Shown one piece after another: positions 53,201 to 64,000 of a DNA stretch of 64,000 nucleotides (within the stretch, counting starts at the first letter, position 1; every line of letters begins with the position of its first letter). The notes beneath the pieces were generated by a model, which was not told the DNA's origin, searched no databases, and was given only the letters and a program-made list of their open reading frames with translations. This DNA is from Hirsutella rhossiliensis (Eukaryota > Ascomycota > Sordariomycetes > Hypocreales > Ophiocordycipitaceae). A program made the position numbers and the translations under genes. Location: contig NW_025408679.1 of the NCBI RefSeq assembly GCF_020360975.1, positions 2,356,001 through 2,420,000 on the forward strand, read 5' to 3'.

Positions 53201-53838
53201 CCGGGCAAGCACACCCGCAAGTTGTACGACGAGCTAACAAGAAAGGAATCCGAAGTGTTGATACAACTTCGAACTGGCAAATCGCGGCTGAATAGCTACC
53301 TCTGCAAAATCGGGGCGGTGGAATCGGATGAGTGCACTTGTGGGCAGTCTGCAGAAACAGTGGAGCATTTCCTCTTTCGATGCAGAAGATGGACGGTACA
53401 ACGAGAGACCATGCTGCGATATGCGCGCGGAAAGGTGGGAGACTTGTCTTTCTTCCTAGGAGGCAAGGCAGAGTCAGACGACGACAAGTGGCAACCTGAT
53501 ATTGGGGCTGTGCGTGCGACGATACAGTTCGCATTGGCGACAAAACGCTTCAGTATGGACCGTTAACGGGCCATGTACTGATCAAGAACAACCATACTAA
53601 CACAACAGCCTTCAACTTGGCAGACCGCGCTTCAGTCGCTGAAGGTAGGACGCTGAACACTTGGAGAAACTGACCTTCAAGCAGGCCTGTCATGTCACAG
53701 CGAACGAGGCTGAAACAGATGGAAAGAAGCGTTGGGCTTTAGGTGAGGAGAAACCATGTATAGTAGGTACGTAGCTTAGCGTAGTGGCTCTATGGGGGAA
53801 CCCTCCGGGCGCAATACAAAATAATAATAATAATAATA
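50237..53838 (+). mobile_element. Tad-like LINE, 5'-truncated
   Basis: Starts inside the endonuclease domain of ORF2 and runs through RT, RNase H-type region and a C-terminal zinc cluster, a 3' untranslated region and a (AAT)n tail (about 53820-53838). The simple-repeat tail and 5' truncation are the normal outcome of target-primed reverse transcription. Confidence 0.88.
50240..53566 (+). pseudogene. LINE ORF2: endonuclease, reverse transcriptase, C-terminal zinc cluster
   Basis: Endonuclease motifs: VLAGDFNRHDLLWGG and EHGSDHRAIQ. RT: WKAPGEDGLPAIVWKKLW, KIIPLRKPDKGDY, WRPISLLSTLGKILE, FGARKRRSADQAL, the catalytic AFVDDYSAW near 51855, and KLLGVIMDKALRFKEH. The C-terminal CTCGQSAETVEHFLFRC cluster is at 53337-53390. 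At least six frame changes (about 50640, 51000, 51600, 51800, 52060, 53040) make it dead. The intact protein would nick the target and reverse-transcribe the LINE RNA. Confidence 0.88.
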
Positions 53839-54485
53839 ATGGGCAACATTTGCACCTCTCCTATGACCTTCTGTGTGGCACTTGTTGCATGTCGGTAGTC
53901 TTGCTCTAAGGGGCTCGTCCTGCTGCTTGGCTAGCTGCTCTTCTGGCTGTTCCTCTGGCTGTTCCTCTGGCTGTTCCTCTGGCTGTTCCTCTGGCTGTTC
54001 CTCTGGCTGTTCGTCTTTCCGCTCGTCTTGCTCTTGCTCTTTGGCTCGTGATTATGCTGACAGATGAATTAGTAAAATACGAAGCGGTAATCTGTCGGCT
54101 GTCGTGCGTTCCAGACGCGCTCACCTACAAGATGATGCCCGCCTGCACTTCACGGTCTCTCCTTCCCGCCGCAATCAGGGCATATGATTCCTTGACCACG
54201 CCATGACCGGCGCATGTGGAACATTTGGACATTTTCGTTTTCGGCACAGGCAGTTGTAAGCAGATGCGAGTCAAGGCGAGTCAAATAGTTCTTAGCAAGG
54301 ATATCAAAAGGTGAATGCTTCCCGACATGAGAGGTGGAGAAACCTAAAGGCGGGAAATTTGTCAGCTCGCTACCTCAGCAAATTGCTTATTGGCCACAAG
54401 GGCAACATGTGATACCCGTATCCTCCACTTAATTTTCTGCCCAGCTGACTGTCTTGCCATTTCGTCCTCCAAAATTGACGAGAAC
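53839..54485. other. no gene recognised, with a minisatellite
   Basis: Apart from the 12-bp tandem repeat at 53943-54012 nothing supportable is seen. Confidence 0.35.
53943..54012. repeat. 12-bp minisatellite (CTGGCTGTTCCT)
   Basis: Nearly six exact copies of CTGGCTGTTCCT. The Gly-Thr-Ala-Arg or Ser-Gly-Cys-Ser repeats in translated frames are by-products of this repeat. Confidence 0.93.
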
Positions 54486-55720
54486 ATGTCGGATGAGATC
54501 TATCAGCAGCGACAATGTCAGATTTGCTTGGGCTGCTTTCCAACAAACAGGAGCTACGCACCCATATTGAAGGATATCGAGTAAGTTATCTCTAGCCGTT
54601 TCACTGGCCGTGCTGATCTTTCTCCAGTCTAAGGAAAGCTTTCTATCAGCCGAGATCGCCAAATGTCGAGCCCACTCAAGTCAGCTCATCGATAGCTACG
54701 ATACGCCATGTGATGGAAATGATGGCAACGATAATGGGAATGGCGATAACTGCGACGGAGAGGACGATGACGGTGAAGTAGCATATGCAGCGACGAACAT
54801 CGCATGGTCGCGATCACACTACTGCCCCTACAAAGACTGCAGGCGAAACGAGCCCTTCGACAAAAAGAAAAGACTTCGGCGGCACTTTGCAACACGTAAC
54901 ACTCGTTCCATTTTCTGGATAGGCGGATTGCTAATACTCCAAGCGCAGACGTTCGGTGCGAAGAAGTATGCGTGTATTGCTTCCGAGTTTTCACCAGGGC
55001 GAGTCAGTACATTGGGCATGCAAGCAGCCATAGAGATGGGCATGAGGCTAAGATTCGTATACAGCCCAGATCTGCGATGGGCTCCGTAAACGGGTCGATG
55101 ATGAGCTGCGTCCTTTACTTGCAGGATCTCGGCATCCATCAAAAAGAGGGGAAAATAGGACCAAGAAACGATCTTTGGATGTCGCAAACATGGAATTGAG
55201 CCCGACGACTTCGAGGGCTCAAAGGACCAGGACAAGAGCAGAAACTAACAGCGTCGATGAGAAAATTAGGAACTCATTGCCACCAGCTCCTTTCCATGAC
55301 CTCATAGGTATGGAACTCTTTCCGGAATTTTCTCGCCAGCGTTCTAACGTCCAACAAGGCACGGGCCGTGGCCACGTCCTCAACTCCATGCAATCAGTCA
55401 CCACTCTTAGGCCATCGGCTAGCTGTGATGAGGCCATGGCTATCGGTGGCGACTTTGCAAATATTCCAGTGCCGACCTTGTACCGGACTTCGCAACTTCT
55501 GGACCAACCGTATGAAGACTATAGCGCTCCCGTCTTCTGGAACATGACCTTTCCGCCAAACCATACGGCGCAGCAATACCAGGGGGGGTTGGATCAAGTT
55601 CATACAGACATCATGACTTCACCTTTGCTTCCAACAGTTGATCGGTCTCGAAGTATGCAAAACAATGGTGTTGAATTCCAGGAATCACAGGATGAAGCTG
55701 CAGGGTACCAAGAGCAATAA
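54486..55720 (+). pseudogene. C2H2 zinc-finger transcription-factor-like gene, frameshifted
   Basis: The ATG at 54486 begins with a degenerate finger (RQCQICLGCFPTN). Introns 54581-54627 and 54896-54948 (branch GCTAATAC) have normal signals. The second joins HYCPYKDCRRNEPFDKKKRL and RRHFATH to CVYCFRVFTRASQYIGHASSH, giving two consecutive C2H2-like fingers. A third GT...AG pair (55086-55124) leads to a basic region (HPSKRGENRTKKRS) and a Pro/Gln-rich C-terminus ending at 55720, but the frame is off by one there. Another shift is needed between exon 2's start and the first good finger, in a Gly/Asn/Asp-rich stretch. Probably a decayed nuclear factor. Confidence 0.6.
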
Positions 55721-55758
55721 TCTTTTTTCTGTTAAGCCATGTCTTCAGAGTTCACTCC

Positions 55759-56518
55759 TCATTCCTCAAATGCAAAATTTACGCCGATAGTTGTGCTCTC
55801 CATTTCGGCGACCTTTTGCGCCAAGCCCGGTGACTTCGGCAGGATCATTTTAGCCCATGTCGCCAGTTCGTCCCTGGTTGTAAATGCAAACATGGTTGCG
55901 GAGCCTTGCTTGATCTCGAAAGACAGTCGAGCGTCGAGAATAACTCTAAACGAACGTCAGAACGTAAATGCCGGGGCGGCGGCGGCGGATAAACTCACAA
56001 GCCGCCATTCGAAAATTCAGTCTCTTTGCCTTCACAGCCCACTCTCCTCAAGGCAGCAGATGGTATTTCGAACAAGTCGTTTGCTGCTCGAACGGTAGGT
56101 AACGAATGCAAATGTGAACCGCTGTAGAATGCCGCTCGAGATCCCTTGCTCCACACCTGAACAAGCAGGACGCGCAAACCAGCCTTTGCGCCACCCCTCC
56201 TAAAGGAGAATATGTGACCTGGATCTCTTCTGTATCGTAGATAGAGTCCTAGGCCGGACCATTCAAAGAAAGCCTCAAGGATTGATCGAATGCGCTTATC
56301 CGAGTTAGGTAAATATCACCAGGATGTCTCGCCATTACTGACCAAGTCGTCAAGGACTTTGAGCTTGCAAAGTCCAGGCCGTACTCCGACGACAGGGCAA
56401 AGTCTTCCTGCGCCATGGCCATTTTATGTTCCTGCTGTTCCGGGTCCAACAAGTGGTAGAAGCCATCTTCAAGAAGGAATCTCCTTGCGTCCTCAATAGA
56501 GAATGTCGTTGACGCCAT
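55759..56518 (-). CDS. intact three-exon hypothetical protein, 220 aa
   Basis: Exons 56339-56518, 55999-56294 and 55759-55945 join without a frame break. The introns are 44 nt (GTAATG, branch CCTAAC, acceptor AAG) and 53 nt (GTGAGT, branch TTCTGAC, acceptor TTTAG). The ATG at 56518 (MASTTFSIEDARRFLLEDGF) is the first in-frame ATG; the stop is TGA at 55759-55761. No signal peptide or membrane segment. A beta-rich C-terminal part contains GGLVILDARLSFEIKQGSAT, then FAFTTRDELATWAKMILP. I do not recognise the family; the 56178-56300 stretch is Arg/Gly-rich. It is one of few unbroken host genes in the window and lies convergent with the decayed C2H2 gene. Confidence 0.7.
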
Positions 56519-56640
56519 AAGCAGAACTGTGCAGCAGAGGTTGATGGACAGAAAGGTCCATCGGTGCCTGAAGGTGACGGTTGTGCAACAATCGGGCTGG
56601 CGCCTAAGGCCGGGAAAATATTTTCCGGCTATCAACTCTG

Positions 56641-57320
56641 GTGAATATTGAAGGGCGGGCGGAGGCCGTCATCATGGTGGGGCAGGGCGCCCTTCACCCG
56701 ACGCCCACGAAAGGTCGAGTCAAGCTTAGGAGCAAGGTCCGAAACACCGCACGACAGCTTGAAGACCCGGCGAATAGGAAAGTGAAAAGCGCCAGAAGCA
56801 CGACGCGAGCGACACTGGACGAGGCTGCGGCTAACAGCACGACCGAGCCGCGAAAGGTCAGCAGCAGCGGCACTGGACAGCTGCAAATCATCCAAGAACT
56901 AAACCGACAAGTGAAGGAGACAGGCGATGAACTGAAGCACATGCGCGACAAGCTTAATGTGATCGCGAGTAGCCGATCCTCGCGAGCCACCAGACCGGTC
57001 CACGAATGTCATACGCAGATGTGGCCACACATCACCCCCGAGCCAGGCGACAAACGTCCGCACCTTTCGTTGATTCGCACAGCACCAAGCGCCTCCACTG
57101 AGACCTTGTACTGTACTTTGATACGTCCAGAGTCGAATATAAGGACAGAAGCAAGGCGGAAGTCGGAGAGATCCGACAGGCCATCGAAAAGAATATGCGC
57201 TTAAGGAGGGACAGTATAGCTGGCGATGTGCAGCCCTTTCTAGGCAATCGTACACCCACGACGACACCCTGTGCGGTCCCAACTATCATCCCTGCCGAGT
57301 TGACCTCGATCTCGGCATAG
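56641..57320 (+). pseudogene. LINE ORF1 remnant (Tad-like gag)
   Basis: The frame to 57204 has a basic N-terminal part and a coiled segment (LQIIQELNRQVKETGDELKH), typical of Tad-type ORF1. The following conserved part moves into another frame (TLYCTLIRPES..., with YFDTSRVEYKDRSKAEVGEI and RQAIEKNM) and is broken after about 57300. It would be an RNA-binding protein of the LINE particle. No ORF2 follows here. Confidence 0.6.
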
Positions 57321-57980
57321 CGAGGATTGATCTTCCTCAGCCAAACAAGCGCACCTCAACAACTCGCCGCCTCACGGACAGGAGACCCGATAAATCACTT
57401 GAAGTTGACTTTCCACCCCTGCCACGACACGTGCAAGAGCGGTGCAGCAGCACTTTCGTCACCAGCTGCTGCACATTGTTTGGGGACACCATGACGTGAC
57501 CTTGACGTGGTTTGGCTACCACGGCCTGCCGCTACTCGCCCGGGATTATACGCCGTGTGGCAAATCCGTAGCACGAGTTTACCGCGATCAACTTCTACCA
57601 GCGCAACGCCCTTGAGCTCGTCCGGGAACAAGTGCTCATAGCCAAGGTGGCTATGAAGTTGAGGCCGCCGACAACAAGCCACCTCGGTTCAAGCATCACG
57701 TGCACTCTGCACGGACCGTTACTCACCTGTCCTTAGGGAAGCAATTCTAGCACCCTTAGGATTACAAATTGACAGCCACTGAGCCAATGCTATCTCCTCC
57801 ACTCTACTCTTGTCCGCTTGCGGTAGCACAGCATGCTAGTCTGTATTGGCCGTGTTCGCATCGCGGAATCCCTGACAAAAGCCACGTACCGTCGACGCCT
57901 TCCTTTGTGCGGCACTATTGTGCACCTTGTCTACCCCAGCTGAACAGGCTCTTCCTCAAGGAAACGCAAGAAGCTAGCTA
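57321..57980. other. no gene recognised (possible further LINE ORF1 decay)
   Basis: Only short frames. The first part may be a continuation of the LINE remnant. The pogo element starts at 57981. Confidence 0.3.
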
Positions 57981-59930
57981 CTGTCCCACAGACCCACGTA
58001 AAGTGGGTCCTCACCACCTGTCTGTGTCAACCACCTGGCTGTGTCACTTCACCGCTTCAAGCCTCTATCTTGACCTCAACAACGGCACATTATGAAGAAT
58101 AAAGAGCTTACGCTTGAAAGGCGCGTAGCCGAGGCTATTAAAGCCATTGAGGCAAATCCCAATATGTCCCTTCGCGCTGCGGCTAAGGAATTTGGGGTTC
58201 CACGCGAACGACTCCGCTTGCGATTTCACGGCATCCAACCTCGCAGCGGCCATAAAGCAACGCATACGAGGCTATCGCCAGCTCAAGAGGACTCAATCGA
58301 TCTGTATATCGATCGTCTTGAGCGTATAGGACTTGCGGTGCGGAAGGACTTATTACGCGATGCAGCAAATCGGGTTCTAAGCTCCACGGTCGGCCCTGAT
58401 GGTACCCGCAACGAACCCTTCGACTCCCAATGCTTTGTTGGCAAAACTGGATATCCCGTTTTATTAAACGCAAGGGATATCATATTATGAAGCAAAAGGT
58501 ACTCGATAACCAACGCAAGCTTGCCGAATCAGTCCCGCACGTTACCGAGTACCGGTACTTCAAGAAGCTCCACGAGACGATTGCCTCGTACGGGATTAAC
58601 CCGGCTGATATCTGGAATATGGACGAGACGGGCTTCCGTATTGGTATTGGCAGGGACCGTTGTCGTCACGAAATCAAGGCGATCGCAATACTTTGGTATT
58701 GAGGAAAACAGGAGTCGGCAACAGCCGTTGAAGCGATTTCTGCCGATGGTCGATACATCCCTGCGTTTTTGATCCTATCCGGCAAGGTCCACTCGAACAG
58801 TGGTACGCCATCAAGGAGCTAGATGGCGATACCCTTATTGGTGTTACGGAAACGGGATTTACGAACGATCAGCTCAATCTAGCGTGGATTCAACATTTCG
58901 ATAAGCATGCAAAGAGCAAAGGTGCTTGGAGGCTATTGCTCCTTGACGGCCACGGCTCCACCATATCCTTGACCTTATCGAGTACGCTGAAGCCCATAAT
59001 ATTGTGCTCTTTGCATTGCCTCCGCATCTTACGCATCTCCTTCAACCGCTTGACGTCGTGGTATTTCAGCCGTATAAACATTACCACAGTCGGGCAGTCG
59101 ATTTTGCTATTCGCAGTGGTGCGAGTAAAATCACCAAGCTGGAGTTCCTCGCTATGATCCAATCAATCCGCGTCAAAGCCTTCAAGGAGTCTACAATCCT
59201 CTCGGCATTCAAAAACAGGAATCCACCCATTCAATCCAAAGCCAATCCTCGAGAGACTCAAAGAGAGGGTACGGGACCAGACGCCGCCGACAGAGCTACC
59301 TGCAGAGCCGTATTCATCCCCTTTGGTACCCCATACCGTACGGAAGTTTGAATCAGTTGGCCAACGTCTCCTTGAGTTTGACCCAATTGATGATATTGAG
59401 AAGGAGGTCTTCGTACATAACCTTCAACGCTACGTTAAAGGTGCAATCTCCCAAGGCCACGAGTTAAAGCAAACGATGGTCGATCTGTACAATACCAAGC
59501 TTGCCGAGCAGCAACGCCAAGGCCGGAAGAAATACAAGAACCGCCACCTTCAAAGCGGTGGAGTACTGACTGTAGACGAAGGGAGGGCTATTGCGAAGTC
59601 AAAGGAAGATATTCGCATTGCAAAAGCAGAAAAGTTGGTACTGGCGAAGCAAAAGAGGGAGAAAAGGGCGATTGAGCTCGAGGAGCGACGGGCAGCCCGG
59701 GCGGCTAAGAAAGCCGAAAAAGAAGCCCAACGATCAGCTTTATAAGCTACAAAAGTCAAAAATAGGTAGACTATTGCGGCCAGTATTCAATTATCGTATG
59801 CATCAATTTTTAACTTTTTTTGCCGTTTTATTATTAAATTAAGTTGGCGTTGAAGCCGTCAAGTGACACAGCCAGGTGGTTGACACAGACAGGTGGTGAG
59901 GACCCACTTTACGTGGGTCTGTGGGACGAG
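57981..59930 (+). mobile_element. pogo-superfamily DNA transposon, 1950 bp
   Basis: Inverted repeats of about 80 bp (CTGTCCCACAGACCCACG at 57981; mirror ending GTGGGACGAG at 59930), each flanked by TA (57979-57980, 59931-59932). A third family besides those at 4268 and 10550. Its last 135 bp recur at 34122-34256. Confidence 0.92.
58092..59745 (+). pseudogene. pogo-type transposase, frameshifted
   Basis: The ATG at 58092 begins an HTH_psq region (MSLRAAAKEFGVPRERLRLR). The DDE motifs are spread over frames: IWNMDETGFRIG at about 58615, LLLDGHGST at about 58935, and LLQPLDVVVFQPYKHYH at about 59040. The C-terminal coiled, Lys/Glu-rich tail ends at 59745. Frame changes near 58450, 58660, 58830, 58970 and 59340 make it inactive. 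Confidence 0.88.
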
Positions 59931-60601
59931 TAGTCCTTCAACTTGCAGCCCCGTCGTCCTCTGCCTCCGAGTCCTGGCTCGGATACGTTTCCTCGGAGTC
60001 TGCTCTCGGCCGAAGCGGCGTGCCCTCTTCCTCCGTCCCGCAAGATTTCACCCCTGGTGACAACTTTCTCCAGAAGCAACTTGACGTGATGGCCTTGGCG
60101 TCAACCATTCAACTACATGCACTTCTCCCAGTCCATCATCTCCTCTTTGGCTGAATGGGTCGTAGGATAGTCCACCAACATCTTGGAGTGCTACCTTCAA
60201 CGTTGCTTCCGACGACACTCATTTTCCATGCGACTCGCATGCCCGATGGATTCATTTGGCCTCATCCCGGCACTGCCGCTTCGCCTTGCGGACGGCCGAT
60301 CCGTACACCCTCGACAACCCTGACAGACAGCTGGCCTCCGTCCGAGGCGGGCGTACGCGCGGCTGTGTTCTTCATCACCTTCGGTTGGAGAAGACGCAAG
60401 GGATGCTGACTCGAGTCTTGCAGCCGGAATTATATCCGGGTTATCGGCCTTCCCGCCTGGCGCGTCTGGCCCGCACCGACTGTCTGCTTGACGAATGCAT
60501 CTCGGCTTGTCTGTGTGCCAATAGAAATGGGCCCCGAATGGCGATGCAACTGTGGCCGCTGTGTCTTGGTTAATTATCATGATCCCCATCTCGCCTCTTT
60601 G
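59931..60601. other. no gene recognised
   Basis: Short frames only. Near 60520 a Cys-containing stretch (PEWRCNCGRC) may be the eroded start of the LINE C-terminal zinc cluster that continues at 60602. Confidence 0.3.
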
Positions 60602-61125
60602 TGGGCAACATGGGCCGGGCTCACGGAGTCCGCTTTGTACGACCGCGGTCAAGGGAGCATCTTCTTTTCCGATGCAAGAAATGGATGGCGGAACGCGAGA
60701 TCATGCTGCAATGCGCGAGAACAAAAATCGGAAACCTGTCGTACTTTTGTGAAGGACAAGCAGTGCACGACCCGGGGAATTGGGCGCTAGACGAGAGCAG
60801 TGAGAGCAGCGATCAAATTCCCAATCGCGACGGGAAGGCTCGACAGAGAGCAGGGGCAGCAGTCGAGGTGACTATGCAGACTGAGCAACACTAGCATCAA
60901 AAAGTTTCACACAGCGACAGACCACGCTTCAGCTGCTGAGGATAGGATGCCGAACACTTGGAGAAAGTGGCGGGCCTATCACTGACATTACGAGGTTAAG
61001 GGATGCAGAGCGTAGGAAGCGAGGAAGGGCTTGCGGGCGGTCGAGACAAAAGAGGAAGCGCAATCAGCTAGACGTCTAGGCCCTATTGGGCATAACCTTA
61101 GAGCCTCCCGGCGAATTAAAACCAT
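60602..61125 (+). mobile_element. Tad-like LINE 3' end, truncated copy
   Basis: The frame 60602-60894 contains REHLLFRCKKWMAEREIMLQ and CARTKIGNLSYFCEGQA, matching the C-terminus of the LINE at 53367-53460. The 3' untranslated region follows (GATGCCGAACACTTGGAGAAA, then CTCCCGGCGAATTAAAACC). Confidence 0.8.
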
Positions 61126-61675
61126 CCATTTCACAGGCTGGGCTCCATCCGAACCGTTCCTCGTAATCACAGGGGCCAAGCATCCGTGGTCCAGCTCGCA
61201 GGGGTTAGAAGGGCATGTCCCCCTACCAACAAGTGTCAGGGAACATGAATGCGTGGCCCTGGCCCGGTCTAAACGCCTTCCTGAGACTTCAAATCCTGCG
61301 GCAGCTTCTAGTTGAAGCGTCGGGCGAGAAAGTGGCAGCTACGGAGCAGGGTTTATAAATGGCGCATATATGGACACAGCCATACAGTAACAACGCCAGG
61401 CCTGATCGATCCTGTACCGGGCTTGCTTGCACCCTGCACACGCTGCAGGTGACATGGCCAACGACATAGCACAGTAGTGAGACTTTAAGACCTGCGACAG
61501 ATTTCAGGTGAAGTATTATTGGCTTTTCTTCGCATTGTAGGCGCAGAGAGTGTGCAGGCACCTGCGGAGCTGGATTTCTGGTATATATGGCATCGAATGG
61601 CGATAAAGTCTTCACCATTTCAAGTCTTCTAAGTCTTCTGCGACTCAACAAAGTCAAGCTACCTGCAATAAGACG
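61126..61675. other. no gene recognised
   Basis: No supportable ORF. Two segments near 61300 and 61500 share CTGCGRCAG and GTTGAAG-like wording, too weak to call. Confidence 0.3.
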
Positions 61676-61918
61676 ATGGCATCACATCTTGTCACCCCAT
61701 GCTCGATTAGGTGCGGTCACCTCAACGACACTGATCAGAAGAAGTGCAGCCATGAGGAGCCATGCCGACTTGGAGTCCACCCCTTTCAGATCATCACCGA
61801 AAATTGCAAGAGGTGTATGCAGGACCCTCACAAAAGACTCCACCACAATTTCCACGACCTCAGAGATAAATCATCTCTTCTCCGTTACTGGTATTGTCGA
61901 AAGCTCAGTGAGGAATGA
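61676..61918 (+). other. weak Cys-rich hypothetical ORF, 80 aa
   Basis: The frame has six Cys and several His in spaced pairs (TPCSIRCGH, KKCSHEEPCRLG, ENCKRCMQ), suggesting a metal-binding or small fungal hypothetical protein. Related-looking sequence continues in other frames to about 62143, so it may be part of a broken or spliced gene. No family recognised. Confidence 0.3.
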
Positions 61919-62143
61919 GGATAGATATTTTTGGGGCCGTCCAGGACTCCAGGTTGGGTGTGGGAGGGCATTCCGGTTTTCAGGAGCATCAGCGCCGAAA
62001 TGGAAATAAGTATGCACGAAGCATGGCAGGAAGAGTCCAGAAGATTTGTCAAATTGGCGAGTTGCGGTGCGAGCGCGGTTTTTATGGATGGTCAAGAACC
62101 GTGTTCTGTTGATGAGTTGGACAGCGATAAGGCCCAAGGGTAG

Positions 62144-62823
62144 AGCACTTTTAGAAAGGGCGATGGAGATGATTCTTGAAGAGATGGAAAAGCCGAAGGA
62201 ATTGCCCAGTAACTAATTATCTTTTCCCATCTCAGAGATCTATTCTCTGTTCCTTCCCTTCCAGCCTGACAATCCTGCCTTTCTTGACGCTCACGACCAA
62301 TGGCCCCGATAAGGCCGACCAGGAGAGAGCCAAGTTCTTGGCTCTGCGTGCCAGTTCGAAACCCACCTTGCGGAATTGTCACAGCTGAGAGTCACGCTTC
62401 CGGCAGCCGCGCTGTTGCCCACGAATCCCAATGTGGAACGGACCAACGACACCTTTTGCTCGTGTCTTTGACCATCCTTGTTTGGTCCATCTCCACCAGA
62501 GAGCTCATGGTGTCGTCACGGCCCCTGGACAAGTTGCCCTCTGTACCGGTCCATGGCGTTCCAACCCCTTGTCACACATAGGATATCAGCCTCCAACAGT
62601 CTGACCCCCTATTCGCACAGTCCGTTTCCACATTTCCCCACAGAAACTTCTAGGAGGCATCATCAACGCATCAGTGGCTTCCAGATGATCCGATCAGATG
62701 CTTCCATTCACTACCATTCCCTTCCATTCTCATATTCAGGCAGTCTATAAAGATCTCGCCTCTTTCCCACCTTAGATAGCAGAATCAAGAGTCTTCCAGT
62801 CCCTGATCTTTATGCCCACTTGC
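62144..62823. other. no gene recognised
   Basis: No coding frame or repeat that I can support. Confidence 0.35.
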
Positions 62824-63309
62824 TCATCCTCCGTGCGATAGGTGAAATTCCCGAGATTCAACTATTCGGTATGGGAGGTTTAGTATGACGACTAACCAAG
62901 CTAGCGCTTTATTGATCTTTTCTTCGTCAAGGTAGCCTTTGAAGACCTGGGACTCAATCTCTGTCGCACGGCCCAGATCCCGCGCTTGCCCATAGAGTTG
63001 ATCAAACCCTTCGATGATGGACGATTGAAGAGGAGATAAATTCTCTACGACATTGATGTCGTGCTTGCCCTCAAGGTGTTTTCGAAAATTGGTGGTAACC
63101 GAAGTGCTGTAGGATCCTCCTGGGGACAATGAAGACAATACATGAGGCGGTTCCTGCCTTTGAACTCCGCTTCCCTTTTCACTGCCGGACGAGCATGTTT
63201 CCATGTTCCAAAGGCGGTTTTCCTCTTGTATTGCGAGATGTAGACGTGGAAGAATCTGAAATAATGGATTCAGAATCGAAGAAGGATAACACAGACTCAG
63301 AATCCATCG
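62824..63309 (-). pseudogene. hAT transposase N-terminal fragment
   Basis: The minus-strand frame contains the end of a BED finger (STSVTTNFRKHLEGKHDI) followed by the linker and start of the transposase (EIESQVFKGYLDEEKINKAL, AWLVVILNLPYRIVESREFH), then stops at 62824. The catalytic domain is absent. A third hAT lineage in the window. Confidence 0.72.
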
Positions 63310-63856
63310 TCGCGAGGTGATAATATGGTGTGGGTTGGTGGGAAGATGATTTCGTGGATGTGGGGATTTTTGCGGGTTCAAGCCCCTGGAATAAGGTACA
63401 GCAAACATGGGCTTACAACGATTACGGTGAACAAGGACTCTTGTAAATAACCCCTGTGGGAACCCTGTTAGTGGCGTGGTTTAGCCAATAATATGGAAAT
63501 ACATGGATCCATATCCATACCTTTCCATGCCATTCATGGAAGGCCCCTTTCCGCTCCTGTGCCCGATTTTTAGTCTCCTGTGCACCTTACCGTATTAGGT
63601 AGAAGCATCGCGAATCGGCCAAGACTTGCATTTGTGTGCAACACACCAATTAGAAGGTAGTCACGGATTGTAGTCTTTGCGTTGAACATTGTGAATTTGA
63701 AGCTATTCGCACATTTCCTCCATATCTTCTAGCCGCATTACAAGCTCATACGGCTGCCGCATTGCGTGGCCTCTTTTCCACCGTGGCGAGCGTCCCCCCT
63801 TTCCTCTAACTGTAGCGTTACTTAGCTGCGAAGCCGGGACTCCCGGCTTATAGATA

Positions 63857-63947
63857 AATCATAATCAAATCAAATCAAATTAAATCAAATTAATCCAAAT
63901 CAAATCAAATCAAATTGCCCCTGCGCTGAATCAAATCAAATCAAATC
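63857..63947. repeat. AATCA microsatellite
   Basis: Interrupted (CAAAT)n / (AATCA)n repeats, about 15 units in two blocks. An AT-rich palindromic stretch (AAATTTATTTGGATATC) follows close to the window end. Confidence 0.92.
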
Positions 63948-64000
63948 GCAACACCCAAATTTATTTGGATATCTGATTATTTGGATACGCCCCACAATGG

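Noticed and set aside
53906..54124. Gly-Thr-Ala-Arg or Ser-Gly-Cys-Ser repeat protein
   Set aside because: Produced by translating the 12-bp minisatellite at 53943-54012; no gene structure around it.

Overview
The window is from a filamentous ascomycete (Pezizomycotina). The evidence is short introns of about 40-100 nt with GTAAGT-type donors and CTRAY branch points, a fungal P450, a fungal bZIP factor, and a Tad-like LINE, Fot/pogo, hAT, MULE, Helitron and Ty1/copia load typical of accessory, gene-poor fungal DNA. Most host genes here are broken. I can support only three structurally intact host genes: 25792-26427 (+), 55759-56518 (-), and the unusual one at 37092-40949 (+).

The centrepiece is 37092-40949. 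A 96-nt first exon encodes a signal peptide and a short propeptide ending in Lys-Arg. It is followed by 43 exons of exactly 3 nt each, separated by 44 near-identical introns of 64-99 nt (each with GTAAGTATC, TGCTGAT and CTCTAG), and the last acceptor is followed directly by TAA. Read through the splice signals, the 43 single-codon exons give a 43-residue secreted peptide with 8 cysteines (C-x3-C-x7-C-x5-CC-x11-CC-x5-C). It starts exactly after the Kex2-type KR site. What looks like a 3.8-kb minisatellite is therefore predicted to be a one-codon-per-exon gene. I know of no described equivalent, but this is a sequence-only prediction.

Layout. 1-3957: minus-strand copia element, truncated by the window edge. 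4019-7348: MITE fragment, Fot/pogo copy, Tc1 remnant containing a solo LTR, and a second MITE. 8234-10010: P450 with one frameshift. 10550-11651: pogo fragment and a 215-bp repeat. 11652-16000 and 16027-22026: two copia elements. 22340-24495: broken bZIP gene and a broken unrecognised gene. 25792-26427: intact orphan gene. 27535-33001: 5.5-kb hAT with subterminal TCGA-rich arrays and a nested LINE-type insertion. 33700-36870: cluster of MULE-type elements and MITEs next to the micro-exon gene. 37092-40949: micro-exon gene. 41081-46611: MYND-finger pseudogene split by a 4.7-kb hAT that carries a Helitron helicase fragment. 46802-49589: MULE-like element, small inverted repeat, second Fot/pogo copy. 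49754-53838: SINE-like sequence and Tad-like LINEs. 54486-55720: decayed C2H2 factor. 55759-56518: intact three-exon orphan gene. 56641-61125: LINE ORF1 remnant, third pogo element, LINE 3' end. 61126-64000: weak ORFs, a hAT fragment and an AATCA microsatellite.

Transposon boundaries are often exact to the base (TA duplications at pogo copies, 5 bp at a solo LTR, 8 bp at a hAT, 9 bp at two MULEs, 13 bp at a LINE-type insertion), so much of the insertion history can be reconstructed. The genes show no shared pathway or cluster logic.
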